NCBI GenBank assembly: GCA_003577005.1
Contig: QEUW01000338.1
Location: forward strand, 1-8,127
DNA: 8,127 bases
Direction: 5' to 3'
From: Chloroflexota bacterium
Lineage (GTDB): Bacteria > Chloroflexota > Anaerolineae > Caldilineales > Caldilineaceae
In this document: piece by piece, positions 1-6,539 of the stretch
Numbering within the stretch: position 1 is the first letter of the stretch
Layout: each line of letters begins with the position of its first letter
The notes under the pieces: model-generated
What the model was told of the DNA's origin: nothing
What the model saw: only the letters and a program-made list of their open reading frames with translations
Database searches by the model: none
Position numbers and translations under genes: made by a program

Positions 1-1
1 T

Positions 2-172
2 GAGATGCCGGGTTCCGTGTCGAGGATTGCACGAATGGTCTTTGATGCTTGCCCTGAGCCAAAGGAACTGATCGAACTGGATGGCGGGCACTTCGGTCTT
101 CTCTATTACCCAAGCGAAGTATTCACTCAGGCAAGCCACGCACAATGTGAGTTTCTTCTCCGTCACCTCTAG
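2..172 (+). CDS. Alpha/beta hydrolase, C-terminal end only (partial)
   Basis: An open frame runs in from the left edge for 56 codons and stops at TAG 170-172. The translated end contains ELIELDGGHFGLLYYPSE followed by an amphipathic C-terminal helix ending FLLRHL. A Gly-Gly-His-Phe motif about 30 residues before the end is what is expected for the catalytic histidine of alpha/beta-hydrolase-fold enzymes of the dienelactone-hydrolase/acyl-esterase kind. The nucleophile and acid residues lie outside the window, so substrate and subfamily cannot be given. The gene precedes the ars promoter region, points the same way, and shows no sign of belonging to the arsenic system. There is no clear U-tract terminator after it. 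Confidence 0.6.
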   Translation, partial: EMPGSVSRIARMVFDACPEPKELIELDGGHFGLLYYPSEVFTQASHAQCEFLLRHL

Positions 173-338
173 AAGCTGGTGGGAAGATCGATCTTCAGAA
201 CTGCCTGGCGTTGGAAATGCAGTGCCTCGACCGGCGTGAGCGGCTGGCCAGAGTCAGCATCCGATCCAACGGGTGAGGACGCCCGATCGAGAATGCACCC
301 AAAACGCACCAAAACCGGGTGACATCTATCATTTAGCA
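173..338. other. Intergenic spacer with a 14-bp perfect palindrome
   Basis: No gene is supported here. The only structure I see is a perfect palindrome at 183-196 (GAAGATCGATCTTC) just after the hydrolase stop. It has no U-tract, so it is at best a weak 3'-end hairpin or a chance palindrome. Confidence 0.4.
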
Positions 339-366
339 TTGACAGAAGGAACTGCTAAGCTATAAT
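339..366 (+). promoter_or_regulatory. Sigma70-type promoter P1 upstream of arsA
   Basis: A perfect -35 box TTGACA (339-344) and a perfect -10 box TATAAT (361-366) are separated by 16 bp. The -10 box runs into operator O1, so a bound repressor would block polymerase. The expected transcription start is near 373, giving a leader of about 180 nt before arsA, interrupted by the hairpin at 446-474. The promoter in front of arsR on the other strand has the same two boxes and the same 16-bp spacing, although the spacer sequences differ. Confidence 0.8.
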
Positions 367-384
367 CCAATCCAGATTGAACTG
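363..384. promoter_or_regulatory. ArsR operator O1 (imperfect palindrome)
   Basis: Half-sites TAATCCAATC and GATTGAACTG flank a 2-bp CA centre. The inner CAATC/GATTG arms are symmetric, and the site overlaps the -10 box of P1. It matches O3 in front of arsR in both arms except the last base, and resembles the perfect palindrome O2 120 bp downstream. Recurrence at both ars promoters identifies it as the likely ArsR site; this is inferred, since binding cannot be seen from sequence. Confidence 0.75.
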
Positions 385-445
385 TTTCTGTTAGGACTAT
401 CCGGTTGCCTGGTTCAGATCAGACGTGGGCGGCTGCGTCAAGCAG

Positions 446-474
446 CGTTTCGAGCGCGAAAGCGTGTTTTTTTT
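446..474 (+). terminator. Intrinsic terminator or attenuator in the arsA leader
   Basis: CGTTTCG (446-452) pairs with CGAAAGCG (457-464) across an AGCG loop, with one bulged G. The run of eight T at 467-474 follows two bases later. This is the form of a rho-independent terminator for plus-strand transcripts. It lies about 100 nt downstream of the predicted P1 start and before operator O2, so P1 transcripts would meet it before arsA. It could attenuate, or it could end a short leader RNA. The stem is short and bulged, so efficiency is uncertain. Confidence 0.5.
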
Positions 475-482
475 GTCCTGTA

Positions 483-504
483 TAGTCCAATCCAGATTGG
501 ACTA
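483..504. promoter_or_regulatory. ArsR operator O2 (perfect 10-2-10 palindrome) with a TATAGT -10-like box
   Basis: TAGTCCAATC and GATTGGACTA are perfect reverse complements around a CA centre, making this the best-formed copy of the operator. TATAGT at 481-486 would serve as a -10 box, overlapping the operator as at P1 and at the arsR promoter. However, no recognisable -35 box lies 16-18 bp upstream, where the sequence is GC-rich and part of the hairpin. The site is therefore either a weak second promoter P2 or a repressor roadblock below P1. It sits 53 bp before the arsA start codon and exactly 120 bp from O1. Confidence 0.75.
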
Positions 505-556
505 TTGAGTGTCGGCATGATCGTCTGTATACGCAAGCACAGATAAGGAGACCTTC

Positions 557-2440
557 ATGAACACACGGTTTATCTTCTTCTCCGGCAAGGGTGGGGTAGG
601 AAAAACAAGCATGGCATGTACGACCGCTGTACGGTATGCCGATCTAGGATTGCAGACCTTGATCGTCACGACGGACCCCGCGTCTAACTTGGCCGACGTC
701 TTCGAACAACCCATTGGTCACAAGGTTACAGCTATCGAGAATGTTCCCCACCTCTGGGCAATGGAGATCGACGCGGACCGCGCCACGGAAGAGTATATCG
801 ACCGGGCGATGGCTCCTATTCGCACCGCTTTCCCACCATCCATTGTGCAGGTGATGGAGGAGCAGATGAGCGGGCCATGCACAGCGGAAGTTGCCGCCTT
901 TGACCGGTTTGTGGACTTTCTGGAACTGCCGACACCTGAGTCAAACAGCGACAATTCGGGACTCCGTTTCGACGTGGTCATCTTTGATACGGCCCCTACC
1001 GGTCATACGCTGCGGCTGCTAGAACTGCCAGCAGAATGGAGCCGCTCTATCGACGAGGCCGAGCACGGCAGCGGCCAAACATGTATCGGGCCAACCGCGG
1101 CCATTCAAGACGCGAAACACAAGTACGAGCGCGCACTGGCCACCCTGCGGGATGAGGCTGTAACGACATTCACCTTTGTTCTTCAGCCTGAGGCGACGGC
1201 GATCAAGGAAACGCAGCGCGCTATTCGGGAATTGACCAAACTGGGCATCCACGCCCACCAACTTATCGTGAATGGCATCATCCCACCTGAAGCAGCTTCG
1301 AATGAGTTGTTTGCCAGTCGGCAGGCGATGCAGGCCAGGTATTTAGCCCAGATCGAGCGTGAATTTCCCCTTCCTGCCCGCCGAATGGTTCTGCTTCCTG
1401 GCGAAATCAAGGGGACGGCGCGGCTCCGTGATGTAGCTCGCGTCCTGTTCGACGACGAAGCACTGGCTGAAAGCCGGGTGAGCGAATCCGGTGGAGAGCA
1501 AGAACCCGCCGCCTACAAACAACCGGATTCATCTGAACTACGCCAACGCATTGTTCCCAACGGTCATCGCCGGACGCTGTTTTTCGCGGGTAAGGGCGGT
1601 GTGGGTAAGACAGTGGCCTCGTGCTTGACGGCAGTCTGGTTGGCCCAACAAGGGTACAAGACCCTGCTGCTGACAACCGATCCGGCGGCGCACCTGGGCG
1701 ATGTTCTGGGCGTACCGGTCGCGGATGAAGTGACAGCCGTTGAGGGTGTACCCAACCTGTGGGCGACCAAGATCGATCCCAAAGCAGCGGCGGATGAATA
1801 CAGGGCGCGCATCCTGGAGGATGCTCGCCAGCAGGGGCGACCGCCGCAAGCGATCGAGATGATGGCTGAGGAATTGAACTCACCGTGCACGGAGGAGATC
1901 GCCGCTTTTGACCGTTTCATCGATTTCGCGTCGCAGAGCGAGTGGCAGGTCGTTGTTTTCGACACCGCGCCTACCGGGCACACGCTGCGCCTGTTGGAAC
2001 TGCCCATCGACTGGAGCAAGCAGCTTGACGTCAAAGTATTCGCGTCGGTAGATAGCTCGCTGGCAGATGACCACGCCAAACAACGGTTCAGCGCAGTGAT
2101 CGATATGATGCGCGATCCAGCACAGAGCACGTTTGCGTTTGTGATGTACCCGGAGTCAACGCCTATTATCGAAGCGTACCGCGCGAGTGAAGAACTGCGC
2201 ACCGTCGGCATCGAACCCGGCCTGGTCGTTGCCAACTTCATTATCCCGCCGGAGCAGGCTACCACGCCGTACAGCAGCGCACGACGCAACATGCAGCAGA
2301 AGTATATGGCGGAGATTGCTAACCGGTTTACAGTGCCGGTAGCTCAAATTCCGCTGTTGCCGACCGAGGTCCAGGGGCTGGACACGCTCGCGCAGCTTGC
2401 CGAGCAAGTCTACGGTCGCGCCCCAGTACCGGTTAAATGA
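557..2440 (+). CDS. arsA: Arsenite-stimulated ATPase ArsA (two-domain, soluble pump subunit)
   Basis: A 627-residue protein made of two homologous ATPase halves. The first P-loop GKGGVGKT is at residues 10-17 and the second at 345-352. Each half carries the DTAPTGHTLRLLELP signature (from about 144 and 469). The three cysteines that form the allosteric As(III)/Sb(III) site of R773 ArsA have clear counterparts: C108 (SGPCTAEVAAFDRF), C176 (TCIGP) and C444 (NSPCTEEIAAFDRF). ArsA receives arsenite from ArsD and energises efflux through a membrane permease, here most likely Acr3 encoded 55 bp downstream. It is somewhat longer than the 583-residue R773 protein, mostly in the linker at about 310-338 and an insert near 125-136. 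The ATG is preceded by AAGGAG (545-550) with a 6-nt spacer. Expression should be ArsR-controlled through O1 and O2. No defect is visible. Confidence 0.96.
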   Translation: MNTRFIFFSGKGGVGKTSMACTTAVRYADLGLQTLIVTTDPASNLADVFEQPIGHKVTAIENVPHLWAMEIDADRATEEYIDRAMAPIRTAFPPSIVQVMEEQMSGPCTAEVAAFDRFVDFLELPTPESNSDNSGLRFDVVIFDTAPTGHTLRLLELPAEWSRSIDEAEHGSGQTCIGPTAAIQDAKHKYERALATLRDEAVTTFTFVLQPEATAIKETQRAIRELTKLGIHAHQLIVNGIIPPEAASNELFASRQAMQARYLAQIEREFPLPARRMVLLPGEIKGTARLRDVARVLFDDEALAESRVSESGGEQEPAAYKQPDSSELRQRIVPNGHRRTLFFAGKGGVGKTVASCLTAVWLAQQGYKTLLLTTDPAAHLGDVLGVPVADEVTAVEGVPNLWATKIDPKAAADEYRARILEDARQQGRPPQAIEMMAEELNSPCTEEIAAFDRFIDFASQSEWQVVVFDTAPTGHTLRLLELPIDWSKQLDVKVFASVDSSLADDHAKQRFSAVIDMMRDPAQSTFAFVMYPESTPIIEAYRASEELRTVGIEPGLVVANFIIPPEQATTPYSSARRNMQQKYMAEIANRFTVPVAQIPLLPTEVQGLDTLAQLAEQVYGRAPVPVK

Positions 2441-2495
2441 AGTGCAGTAGCAAGACACAATCTACTATCACACGAAACATGATCTGGAGTGACAA

Positions 2496-3650
2496 ATGTC
2501 CGTCAGTACACAAGCATCGCACAAGGGTGTAGCCAAACAACTTTCCCTGCTGGACCGGTTCCTGACGCTGTGGATCTTTCTCGCCATGGCCGTTGGCGTG
2601 AGCGTGGGGCACTTTATTCCCAGTGTCGAGTCGTTCATCCATCGTTTTCAGGTCGGAACGACCAACATCCCGATTGCGATCGGGTTGATCCTGATGATGT
2701 ACCCGCCGTTCGCCAAGGTCAAGTTCGAAGAGCTGGGCGAAGTATTTCGCAACAAGAAAGTGCTGGGACTCTCGCTGGTTCAGAACTGGCTCGTCGGCCC
2801 GACACTGATGTTCTTCCTGGCGATCATCTTTCTGCACAACTACCCGGAGTACATGGTTGGCTTGATCATGATCGGGCTGGCGCGTTGTATTGCGATGGTC
2901 ATTGTGTGGAACGAGCTGGCCAAAGGTGATACCGAGTACGCTGCCGGCATTGTCGCATTCAACAGCGTTTTCCAGGTGCTATTCTACAGCGTGTATGCCT
3001 GGTTCTTTATCACCGTGCTACCACCGCTGTTCGGATTGGAAGGCAGCGTGGTGAGCATTGGCATTGGCCAGATTGCCGAAAGCACCCTCATCTATCTGGG
3101 CATCCCGATGGTAGCCGGCTTCCTGACCCGCCTAGTGTTGCTGCGTGCCAAAGGCAAAGAATGGTATGAGACGAAGTTTATCCCGCGCCTCAGCCCGCTC
3201 ACCCTAGTCGCGCTGCTGTTCACCATCGTGGTGATGTTCAGCCTGAAAGGCAACGTGATCGTCGAGATTCCGCTGGATGTGGTACGCATTGCGATTCCGC
3301 TTCTGCTCTACTTCGTGATCATGTTCCTGGTCAGCTTCTGGATGGGCCACCGCTTGGGTGCGGACTACTCCAAGACGACGACCCTCTCCTTCACGGCGGC
3401 CAGCAACAACTTTGAGCTGGCAATTGCCGTGGCGGTGGCGGTGTTTGGCATTAATTCTGGTGCGGCGTTTGCGGCTGTGGTCGGCCCACTGGTTGAAGTG
3501 CCGGTGCTTATCGGCCTCGTCAATGTCGCCCTGTACTTCCAGCGCCGCTACTTCGCGCACGAGCTGGAACCGGCCTCCGATGCTATTGTGGCAGCCGCAG
3601 GCGAGGCGTGCCCTCCAAGCCAGGTGTTGGTCAGCGATAGCACAGACTGA
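2496..3650 (+). CDS. acr3: Arsenite efflux permease Acr3
   Basis: A 384-residue polytopic inner-membrane protein of the BART/Acr3 family with about ten hydrophobic segments between residues 23 and 347. Two family hallmarks are present: C131 in [16 protein letters not shown], matching the essential Cys of Acr3, and the [18 protein letters not shown] segment with E307, the conserved transport residue region. The family exports As(OH)3, driven by the proton gradient, and some members couple to ArsA. The start ATG has GGAG at 2486-2489 with a 6-nt gap. The gene follows arsA by 55 bp without an intervening terminator, so the two are probably one transcript. The hydrophilic C-terminal tail (about 351-384) is a little longer than the core fold needs and contains one Cys. 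This is the Acr3 type of permease, not ArsB. Confidence 0.95.
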   Translation: MSVSTQASHKGVAKQLSLLDRFLTLWIFLAMAVGVSVGHFIPSVESFIHRFQVGTTNIPIAIGLILMMYPPFAKVKFEELGEVFRNKKVLGLSLVQNWLVGPTLMFFLAIIFLHNYPEYMVGLIMIGLARCIAMVIVWNELAKGDTEYAAGIVAFNSVFQVLFYSVYAWFFITVLPPLFGLEGSVVSIGIGQIAESTLIYLGIPMVAGFLTRLVLLRAKGKEWYETKFIPRLSPLTLVALLFTIVVMFSLKGNVIVEIPLDVVRIAIPLLLYFVIMFLVSFWMGHRLGADYSKTTTLSFTAASNNFELAIAVAVAVFGINSGAAFAAVVGPLVEVPVLIGLVNVALYFQRRYFAHELEPASDAIVAAAGEACPPSQVLVSDSTD

Positions 3651-3664
3651 CGACCCATCAAAAC

Positions 3665-3704
3665 AAACGGTGCCCAGATTTTAGTAAGCTGGGCACCGTT
3701 TCTT
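3665..3704 (+). terminator. Strong hairpin terminator after acr3
   Basis: AAACGGTGCCCAG (3665-3677) is perfectly complementary to CTGGGCACCGTTT (3689-3701), a 13-bp stem with an 11-nt loop. A short T-rich tail (TTTCTTT) overlaps the 3' arm. It starts 15 bp after the acr3 stop and marks the end of the arsA-acr3 unit. Confidence 0.85.
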
Positions 3705-4115
3705 TCACCGCCAGCCGAACAGTAACCTTTTGGAGAGCAGTATTTAGGCCATATCCTTCACCGGCTGGTTCTAAAGAGGGCAGAGAAAAAAAAAGGGGGA
3801 CTGATTTCGTCTCACAAACGTCGATCCCACGATCCCTATTAACCTGAGTTTACTCTGGCGCGGCCCTCACGCTTCGCAAGCCTTGCCGAATCGAGTTGGC
3901 GCACGGTATGATACTTCACGAGTTGATCCTGCCCCTTCGTCGCCCCTGAATCGCTCTAGAGAATCCCGGCCTTGTTTGGCGAATGCTTATAACACTTATC
4001 TGAGCACACAGCGCATTCGAAACAAACCGGAATGTTGTTTTCGCTCGCACAGAGATTCTGCTTGGGAGCCTCTCAAGCAGTAGGCTCGGTGAGCAGTTCC
4101 GAGGAGATTTACGCA
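3705..4115. other. Intergenic region, no gene supported
   Basis: Short open frames on both strands overlap one another here, lack ribosome binding sites and resemble no family I know. A 7-bp perfect stem CTGCTTG (4058-4064) / CAAGCAG (4074-4080) lies 35 bp before the lipoprotein start and may structure its leader. AT-rich TATAAC at 3988-3993 is a possible -10 box, but no convincing -35 box goes with it. A purine run (A9 then G5) lies near 3786-3799. Confidence 0.4.
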
Positions 4116-4499
4116 ATGCGGAAAATGCGCGGAGTGGTCGTCATAGTGGGTGTGCTTCTTATTTTGTCCGCCGCTTGTACTTCTGCCCAACAACCCACCG
4201 CCACGCCCATACCTGAAATGCCCGCGTCGGCAACAGTGGTTGTACCGACGTATACACCTGCTCAGTCGGAACCTGCGAAAGAAGTTCCGACAACCTGGTA
4301 TGTAGTGGGTGATGAGATCAACGTTCATTCGTGCCCGTCAACAGATTGCGAGATCCTGGCGACTTTCGCGTTTGGCAGGCGTCTGGTTGTCCTCGAAACT
4401 ACCGATGGCTGGCATAAAATACGTCTCGCAGCAGGTGAGCATGGTTGGATTCAGGCGCATCTCACCAGCCAGTCGGCTGTGTGCAAGAGTTGCCAGTAA
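4116..4499 (+). CDS. Secreted lipoprotein with a bacterial SH3 domain
   Basis: The 127-residue product begins MRKMRG followed by a hydrophobic stretch and the lipobox LSAAC, so C21 would be lipidated and the protein anchored outside the membrane. A Thr/Pro/Ala-rich linker (about 22-60, with TPIP and TYTP motifs) leads to an SH3b-like domain at about 61-118 (INVHSCPSTDCEILATF, then DGWHKIRL and GWIQAHL). Such domains usually bind cell-wall peptides or other surface ligands. Cysteines at 73 and 78, and a CKSC pair near the end (123-126), could form disulfides. ATG 4116 is chosen over an upstream in-frame start because GAGGAG lies at 4101-4106 and the signal peptide starts directly. The gene sits between the two ars operons but is separated from acr3 by a terminator and a long gap, so a role in arsenic resistance is not indicated. 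Confidence 0.8.
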   Translation: MRKMRGVVVIVGVLLILSAACTSAQQPTATPIPEMPASATVVVPTYTPAQSEPAKEVPTTWYVVGDEINVHSCPSTDCEILATFAFGRRLVVLETTDGWHKIRLAAGEHGWIQAHLTSQSAVCKSCQ

Positions 4500-4799
4500 G
4501 CCTTAGGTGTTGTGGGCTGGCACAATAACGCCGGCACGCGTACTACCCGAATATATCATTCCGGGGCGCACGCCAAAGCTCTGGCATGAGTGACACATGG
4601 GCGGAAAAGTCCGAGGTCAGGGCTTGAACCGCGCGATCGTTTTTTCGGCGCGGCCTGAGGTGCCGGACAACCCGGATAATTTAATCACCAGTTAGTGATA
4701 GGGGCGAGCCAATGTGCACTGTCCGCGCCATGCTCAGGCCAACGAGTGATAGACCAAACGAGGGGTGGATGATGCCATCCGAGGCGGCACGCGTCCGCC
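4500..4799. other. Convergent intergenic region with several inverted repeats
   Basis: No coding signal is supported. Inverted repeats occur at 4629-4653 (CCGCGC / GCGCGG around a T6-containing loop), 4684-4699 (ATCAC / GTGAT), 4767-4780 (GGATG / CATCC) and 4781-4801 (GAGGCGG / CCGCCTC). The last two are back to back at the 3' end of the minus-strand operon. None has a downstream U-tract, so they may be Rho-dependent or processing-type 3' ends. Confidence 0.4.
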
Positions 4800-4801
4800 T
4801 C
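4767..4801 (-). terminator. Candidate 3' end of the arsR operon (two tandem hairpins, no U-tract)
   Basis: Two adjacent stem-loops, GAGGCGG/CCGCCTC with a 7-nt loop (4781-4801) and GGATG/CATCC with a 4-nt loop (4767-4780), touch the stop codon of the last minus-strand gene at 4800-4802. The stems are good but no run of U follows, so intrinsic termination is doubtful and the role is inferred from position. Confidence 0.35.
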
Positions 4802-5099
4802 AGTGGCCACGTGGCTGTAGCCCTATTGCTTCGAGGTGCGCCCGGATCGCTGGCTGAGAGATCTTTCCCCCTCGGCTGATGAACTCATCGTTAATCATCA
4901 CCAGCGGCAACTGAGCATCAGGCGGCAGAGGCGGACAACCTGGGTCAAAGAGATCCCAATATTGAACCTGAACCGCATCACCATAACGCTGGTGCAACTT
5001 ATCAGCCAGCCACATCGCCAGTTCGCGCCAACTGTCTTTAACACCCTCGGCACAGGCGATGGGAGCGCCAATGATGCGTACAACAGCAGGTTGGTTCAT
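4800..5099 (-). CDS. YuzD-like thioredoxin-fold small protein
   Basis: Starting at the ATG that overlaps the zinc-ribbon gene stop (ATGA at 5096-5099), the product is 99 residues: MNQPAVVRIIGAPIACAEGV, then WLADKLHQRYGD, a strand plus WDLFDPG, LPLVMINDEFISRGGKI and a final helix. The order beta-strand, Cys site, helix, strand, a Pro in LPLVMINDE, and Gly-rich turn resembles the YuzD/DUF1462 putative disulfide oxidoreductases of Bacillus. Their CxxC is reduced here to a single cysteine (C16 in IACAEG); the only other cysteine is in DPGCPPLP. It could be a monothiol redox protein or a metal-thiolate binder. A longer in-frame start at 5135 exists, but the ATGA coupling and family length favour 5099. 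It is the last gene of the arsR-arsD operon. Family assignment is from recalled resemblance, so moderately sure. Confidence 0.65.
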   Translation of the reverse strand: MNQPAVVRIIGAPIACAEGVKDSWRELAMWLADKLHQRYGDAVQVQYWDLFDPGCPPLPPDAQLPLVMINDEFISRGGKISQPAIRAHLEAIGLQPRGH

Positions 5100-5314
5100 C
5101 CGCAGCACCCCGATTTGGGCTTCGGTCCACAACACGAGACAGAGGGGCTTTCCCCGGTACCGTGAATAACCGACACGGCTGAAATCAACTGCCGAACATC
5201 GGGACTGTCGCAGTTCGGGCAGTCGGGGAACAACCCGTCTACGCGCTCCTGGATCGAGGCGCGAACATCAAATATCTTGCCACATCTTTGACACTGAAAG
5301 CTGTACAGCGGCAT
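5096..5314 (-). CDS. FmdB-type zinc-ribbon protein with two Cys-Cys-Gly motifs
   Basis: The 72-residue product starts MPLYSFQCQRCGKIFDV, the standard opening of FmdB/CxxC-CxxC zinc-ribbon proteins. C8/C11 and C32/C35 (DCPNCDSPDV) form the expected zinc site. The C-terminal tail is unusual: SCCGPKPKSGCCG carries vicinal cysteine pairs at 61-62 and 70-71, the second one residue from the end. FmdB-type tails are often Gly- or Cys-rich, so the pairs alone do not prove a function. In this operon, behind arsR and arsD, a trivalent-arsenic-binding role is plausible but unproven. ATG 5314 is preceded by GAGGAG with a 5-nt gap. The gene begins 24 bp after the upstream YlbF stop, and its stop overlaps the next start (ATGA). 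Confidence 0.8.
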   Translation of the reverse strand: MPLYSFQCQRCGKIFDVRASIQERVDGLFPDCPNCDSPDVRQLISAVSVIHGTGESPSVSCCGPKPKSGCCG

Positions 5315-5338
5315 TGGGTCTCCTCGATCCGCTTCGAC

Positions 5339-5740
5339 CTAACAGCCCGCAGAACTCGCAAACGCGGTGAAGTCGATGCCCAGCAGTTGGCTGATTTCCT
5401 GATTGACTTCGGCCAGATAAGCAGCTGCGATTTGCTGGGTAGTTACATAGTCAACAATAAGCTGATTGTTTCGCGCCTGGTGATCAAGCGCGCGCCAACG
5501 ATCAATTTCTGCCTGAGTGACAAGACCATTGATCTGTTTACTTCGCAATTCGACCTGTACTGTGGCTAATCGCTCTAGCAGAAGCAGGGCTTCTTCATTG
5601 CTATCAAGACACGCTTTCGCCCGAAGGTAGGCAGCGATCGGCTCTGCCTCAAGGAGCGAGGCTGCCAGGGCTTCAGCGGCTGCGAGCAACTGCTTTGGGA
5701 GTACATCCTCCACGGGATTCACCGGTTGTTCATTAGCCAC
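5339..5740 (-). CDS. YlbF/YmcA-family protein (second copy), Cys at the C-terminus
   Basis: About 133 residues, almost wholly helical, with the YlbF/YmcA (Com_YlbF) pattern: AAAEALAASLLEAEPIAAYLRAKA, an acidic turn (LDSNEEALLLLERLATVQ), a long coiled-coil-like helix and a terminal helix ending QLLGIDFTAFASSAGC. Family members in Bacillus (RicA, RicF) form a complex that binds Fe-S clusters and steers RNase Y; their C-terminal cysteines take part in cluster binding. Only one other Cys is present here (in KACLD). GTG 5740 is chosen because GGGGTGG lies 5 nt upstream; GTG 5749 is an alternative without a clear ribosome site. The start overlaps the end of the preceding YlbF gene by 8 nt, so the two are probably co-translated and may form a heteromer. 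The function in an ars operon is unknown. Confidence 0.75.
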   Translation of the reverse strand: MANEQPVNPVEDVLPKQLLAAAEALAASLLEAEPIAAYLRAKACLDSNEEALLLLERLATVQVELRSKQINGLVTQAEIDRWRALDHQARNNQLIVDYVTTQQIAAAYLAEVNQEISQLLGIDFTAFASSAGC

Positions 5741-6125
5741 AGCATCCACCCCGTTTCACACTAAATTCCAGGCCAATTCGTTCTGACAGCAGGGCTGCGC
5801 AGGCCTGGCACAACGCGGTCAAGTGCTCCTGGGCCTGTAAATAGCGCATCACAGCCGGATTGTTAAACACCGCCTGGCGCAACTGCTCCAATTCGTTCTT
5901 TTCATCCTCGCTGACAGCGTTCAACATCAACATCATTTGCAGCGACCGCTGTTTGCTCTGATAGGCATGAATGGCGCTGGTCGCCGCCTGATCGTTGTGC
6001 AGCGCCCTGGCAGATTCCTCGAATGCCTCAAACTGGGGGGTAGCATCTATGGCAGCGGCAAACTCACGAATGGCATCCAGTATGGCGGGCGAAATATAGG
6101 CTTGCGCCTGGTTTGCATGAGACAT
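5733..6125 (-). CDS. YlbF/YmcA-family protein (first copy) ending in Gly-Gly-Cys-Cys-Gly
   Basis: A 130-residue helical protein. Residues 12-60 (ILDAIREFAAAIDATPQFEAF onward) and the helix with SEDEKNELEQLRQAVFNNP match the YlbF/YmcA family layout, and NPAVMRYLQAQEHL opens the C-terminal helix. Two cysteines lie in that helix (ALCQACAAL, a CxxC) and the protein ends KRGGCCG with a vicinal pair at 128-129. The family is known for Fe-S-binding RNase Y regulators in Bacillus, but the CCG tail also resembles the Cys-Cys site of ArsD and other As(III) binders. ATG 6125 has GAGGAG 8 nt upstream, inside the last codons of arsD, and lies only 5 nt after the arsD stop. Tight coupling to arsD therefore suggests a related job. 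The two YlbF-family genes are diverged from each other and are not a recent duplication. Confidence 0.75.
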   Translation of the reverse strand: MSHANQAQAYISPAILDAIREFAAAIDATPQFEAFEESARALHNDQAATSAIHAYQSKQRSLQMMLMLNAVSEDEKNELEQLRQAVFNNPAVMRYLQAQEHLTALCQACAALLSERIGLEFSVKRGGCCG

Positions 6126-6130
6126 GATCG

Positions 6131-6493
6131 TTACTCCTCTAGCGCGGCGCGCACTTCCGCCAGAGTCGGGTATTCGCCGACCTTGATCACTTTGCCCTTC
6201 ACCACCGTGATAGGCAGCGCTGCCATCTCACGCTCGCGTATCAGATTTACCACCTCAGCATTGCTAAGGAAGGCCTGTGGCTGGCTCGCCATCTGGTAAC
6301 GCGCTACCGAAATACCCTCGGTCGTTAGCGCGAGCATCATTTCATTCACATTCAGCAGGGTCTGATCCAGCGTGGGACCACACAAGCCGGTGGGACAGCA
6401 CATAGGAGGGTCGAACAGTTCGACGACGGATGGCTCGTGAGACGTTCTGAGCGGAATGTGTTGCGTGGATACGATGTTGATTGGCTCGCTCAA
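6131..6493 (-). CDS. arsD: Arsenite metallochaperone ArsD
   Basis: A 120-residue ArsD with the metal site VELFDPPMCCPTGLCGP; C32, C33 and C38 correspond to C12, C13 and C18 of R773 ArsD, which pass As(III) to ArsA. The thioredoxin-like core follows (LLNVNEMMLAL, ARYQMASQPQAFLSN, then LPITVVKGKVIKVGEYP with the cis-Pro-type LPIT and the final helix). The start is TTG at 6493: GGAGGT (minus strand, 6508-6503) lies 9 nt upstream, and no other usable start precedes the Cys site. This gives an N-terminal extension of about 20 residues compared with the usual start just before the FDP motif. The protein stops after AALEE and lacks the two C-terminal Cys pairs found in R773 ArsD. It is the second gene of the arsR operon, with arsA placed in a separate co-regulated operon. 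Confidence 0.95.
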   Translation of the reverse strand: MSEPINIVSTQHIPLRTSHEPSVVELFDPPMCCPTGLCGPTLDQTLLNVNEMMLALTTEGISVARYQMASQPQAFLSNAEVVNLIREREMAALPITVVKGKVIKVGEYPTLAEVRAALEE

Positions 6494-6502
6494 GGTAGTT
6501 CA

Positions 6503-6508
6503 ACCTCC
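6503..6508 (-). promoter_or_regulatory. Strong ribosome binding site that fixes the TTG start of arsD
   Basis: The minus strand reads GGAGGT, a near-complete anti-16S match, with 9 nt between it and TTG 6493-6491. No ATG or GTG lies in a comparable position, so this site decides the start. Confidence 0.8.
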
Positions 6509-6539
6509 GTTGGATTAATCGGGACAAAAAAAGAGCAGG

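Noticed and set aside
1407..2292. Long minus-strand open frames (up to 242 codons) opposite arsA
   Set aside because: They lie antisense to the strongly supported second half of arsA, have Arg/Ser/Pro-rich or Cys-rich nonsense composition and no ribosome binding sites.
2489..2929. A 146-codon plus-strand frame overlapping the start of acr3
   Set aside because: It is out of frame with acr3, which has clear family motifs and a good ribosome binding site; the composition is not protein-like.
3883..4116. Small open frames on both strands before the lipoprotein gene
   Set aside because: They overlap each other, have no ribosome site and no recognisable family.
4615..4670. GC-rich stem with a T6 loop, considered as a tRNA or terminator
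   Set aside because: The stems do not form a cloverleaf, and the T run is in the loop, not after the stem.
4836..5165. A 109-codon plus-strand frame over the YuzD-like gene
   Set aside because: The minus-strand gene has an ATGA overlap with its neighbour and a family resemblance; the plus-strand frame has neither.
6520..6535. A run of seven T (minus strand) between arsR and arsD, considered as a terminator
   Set aside because: No stable hairpin precedes it, and arsD has no promoter of its own that I can see.
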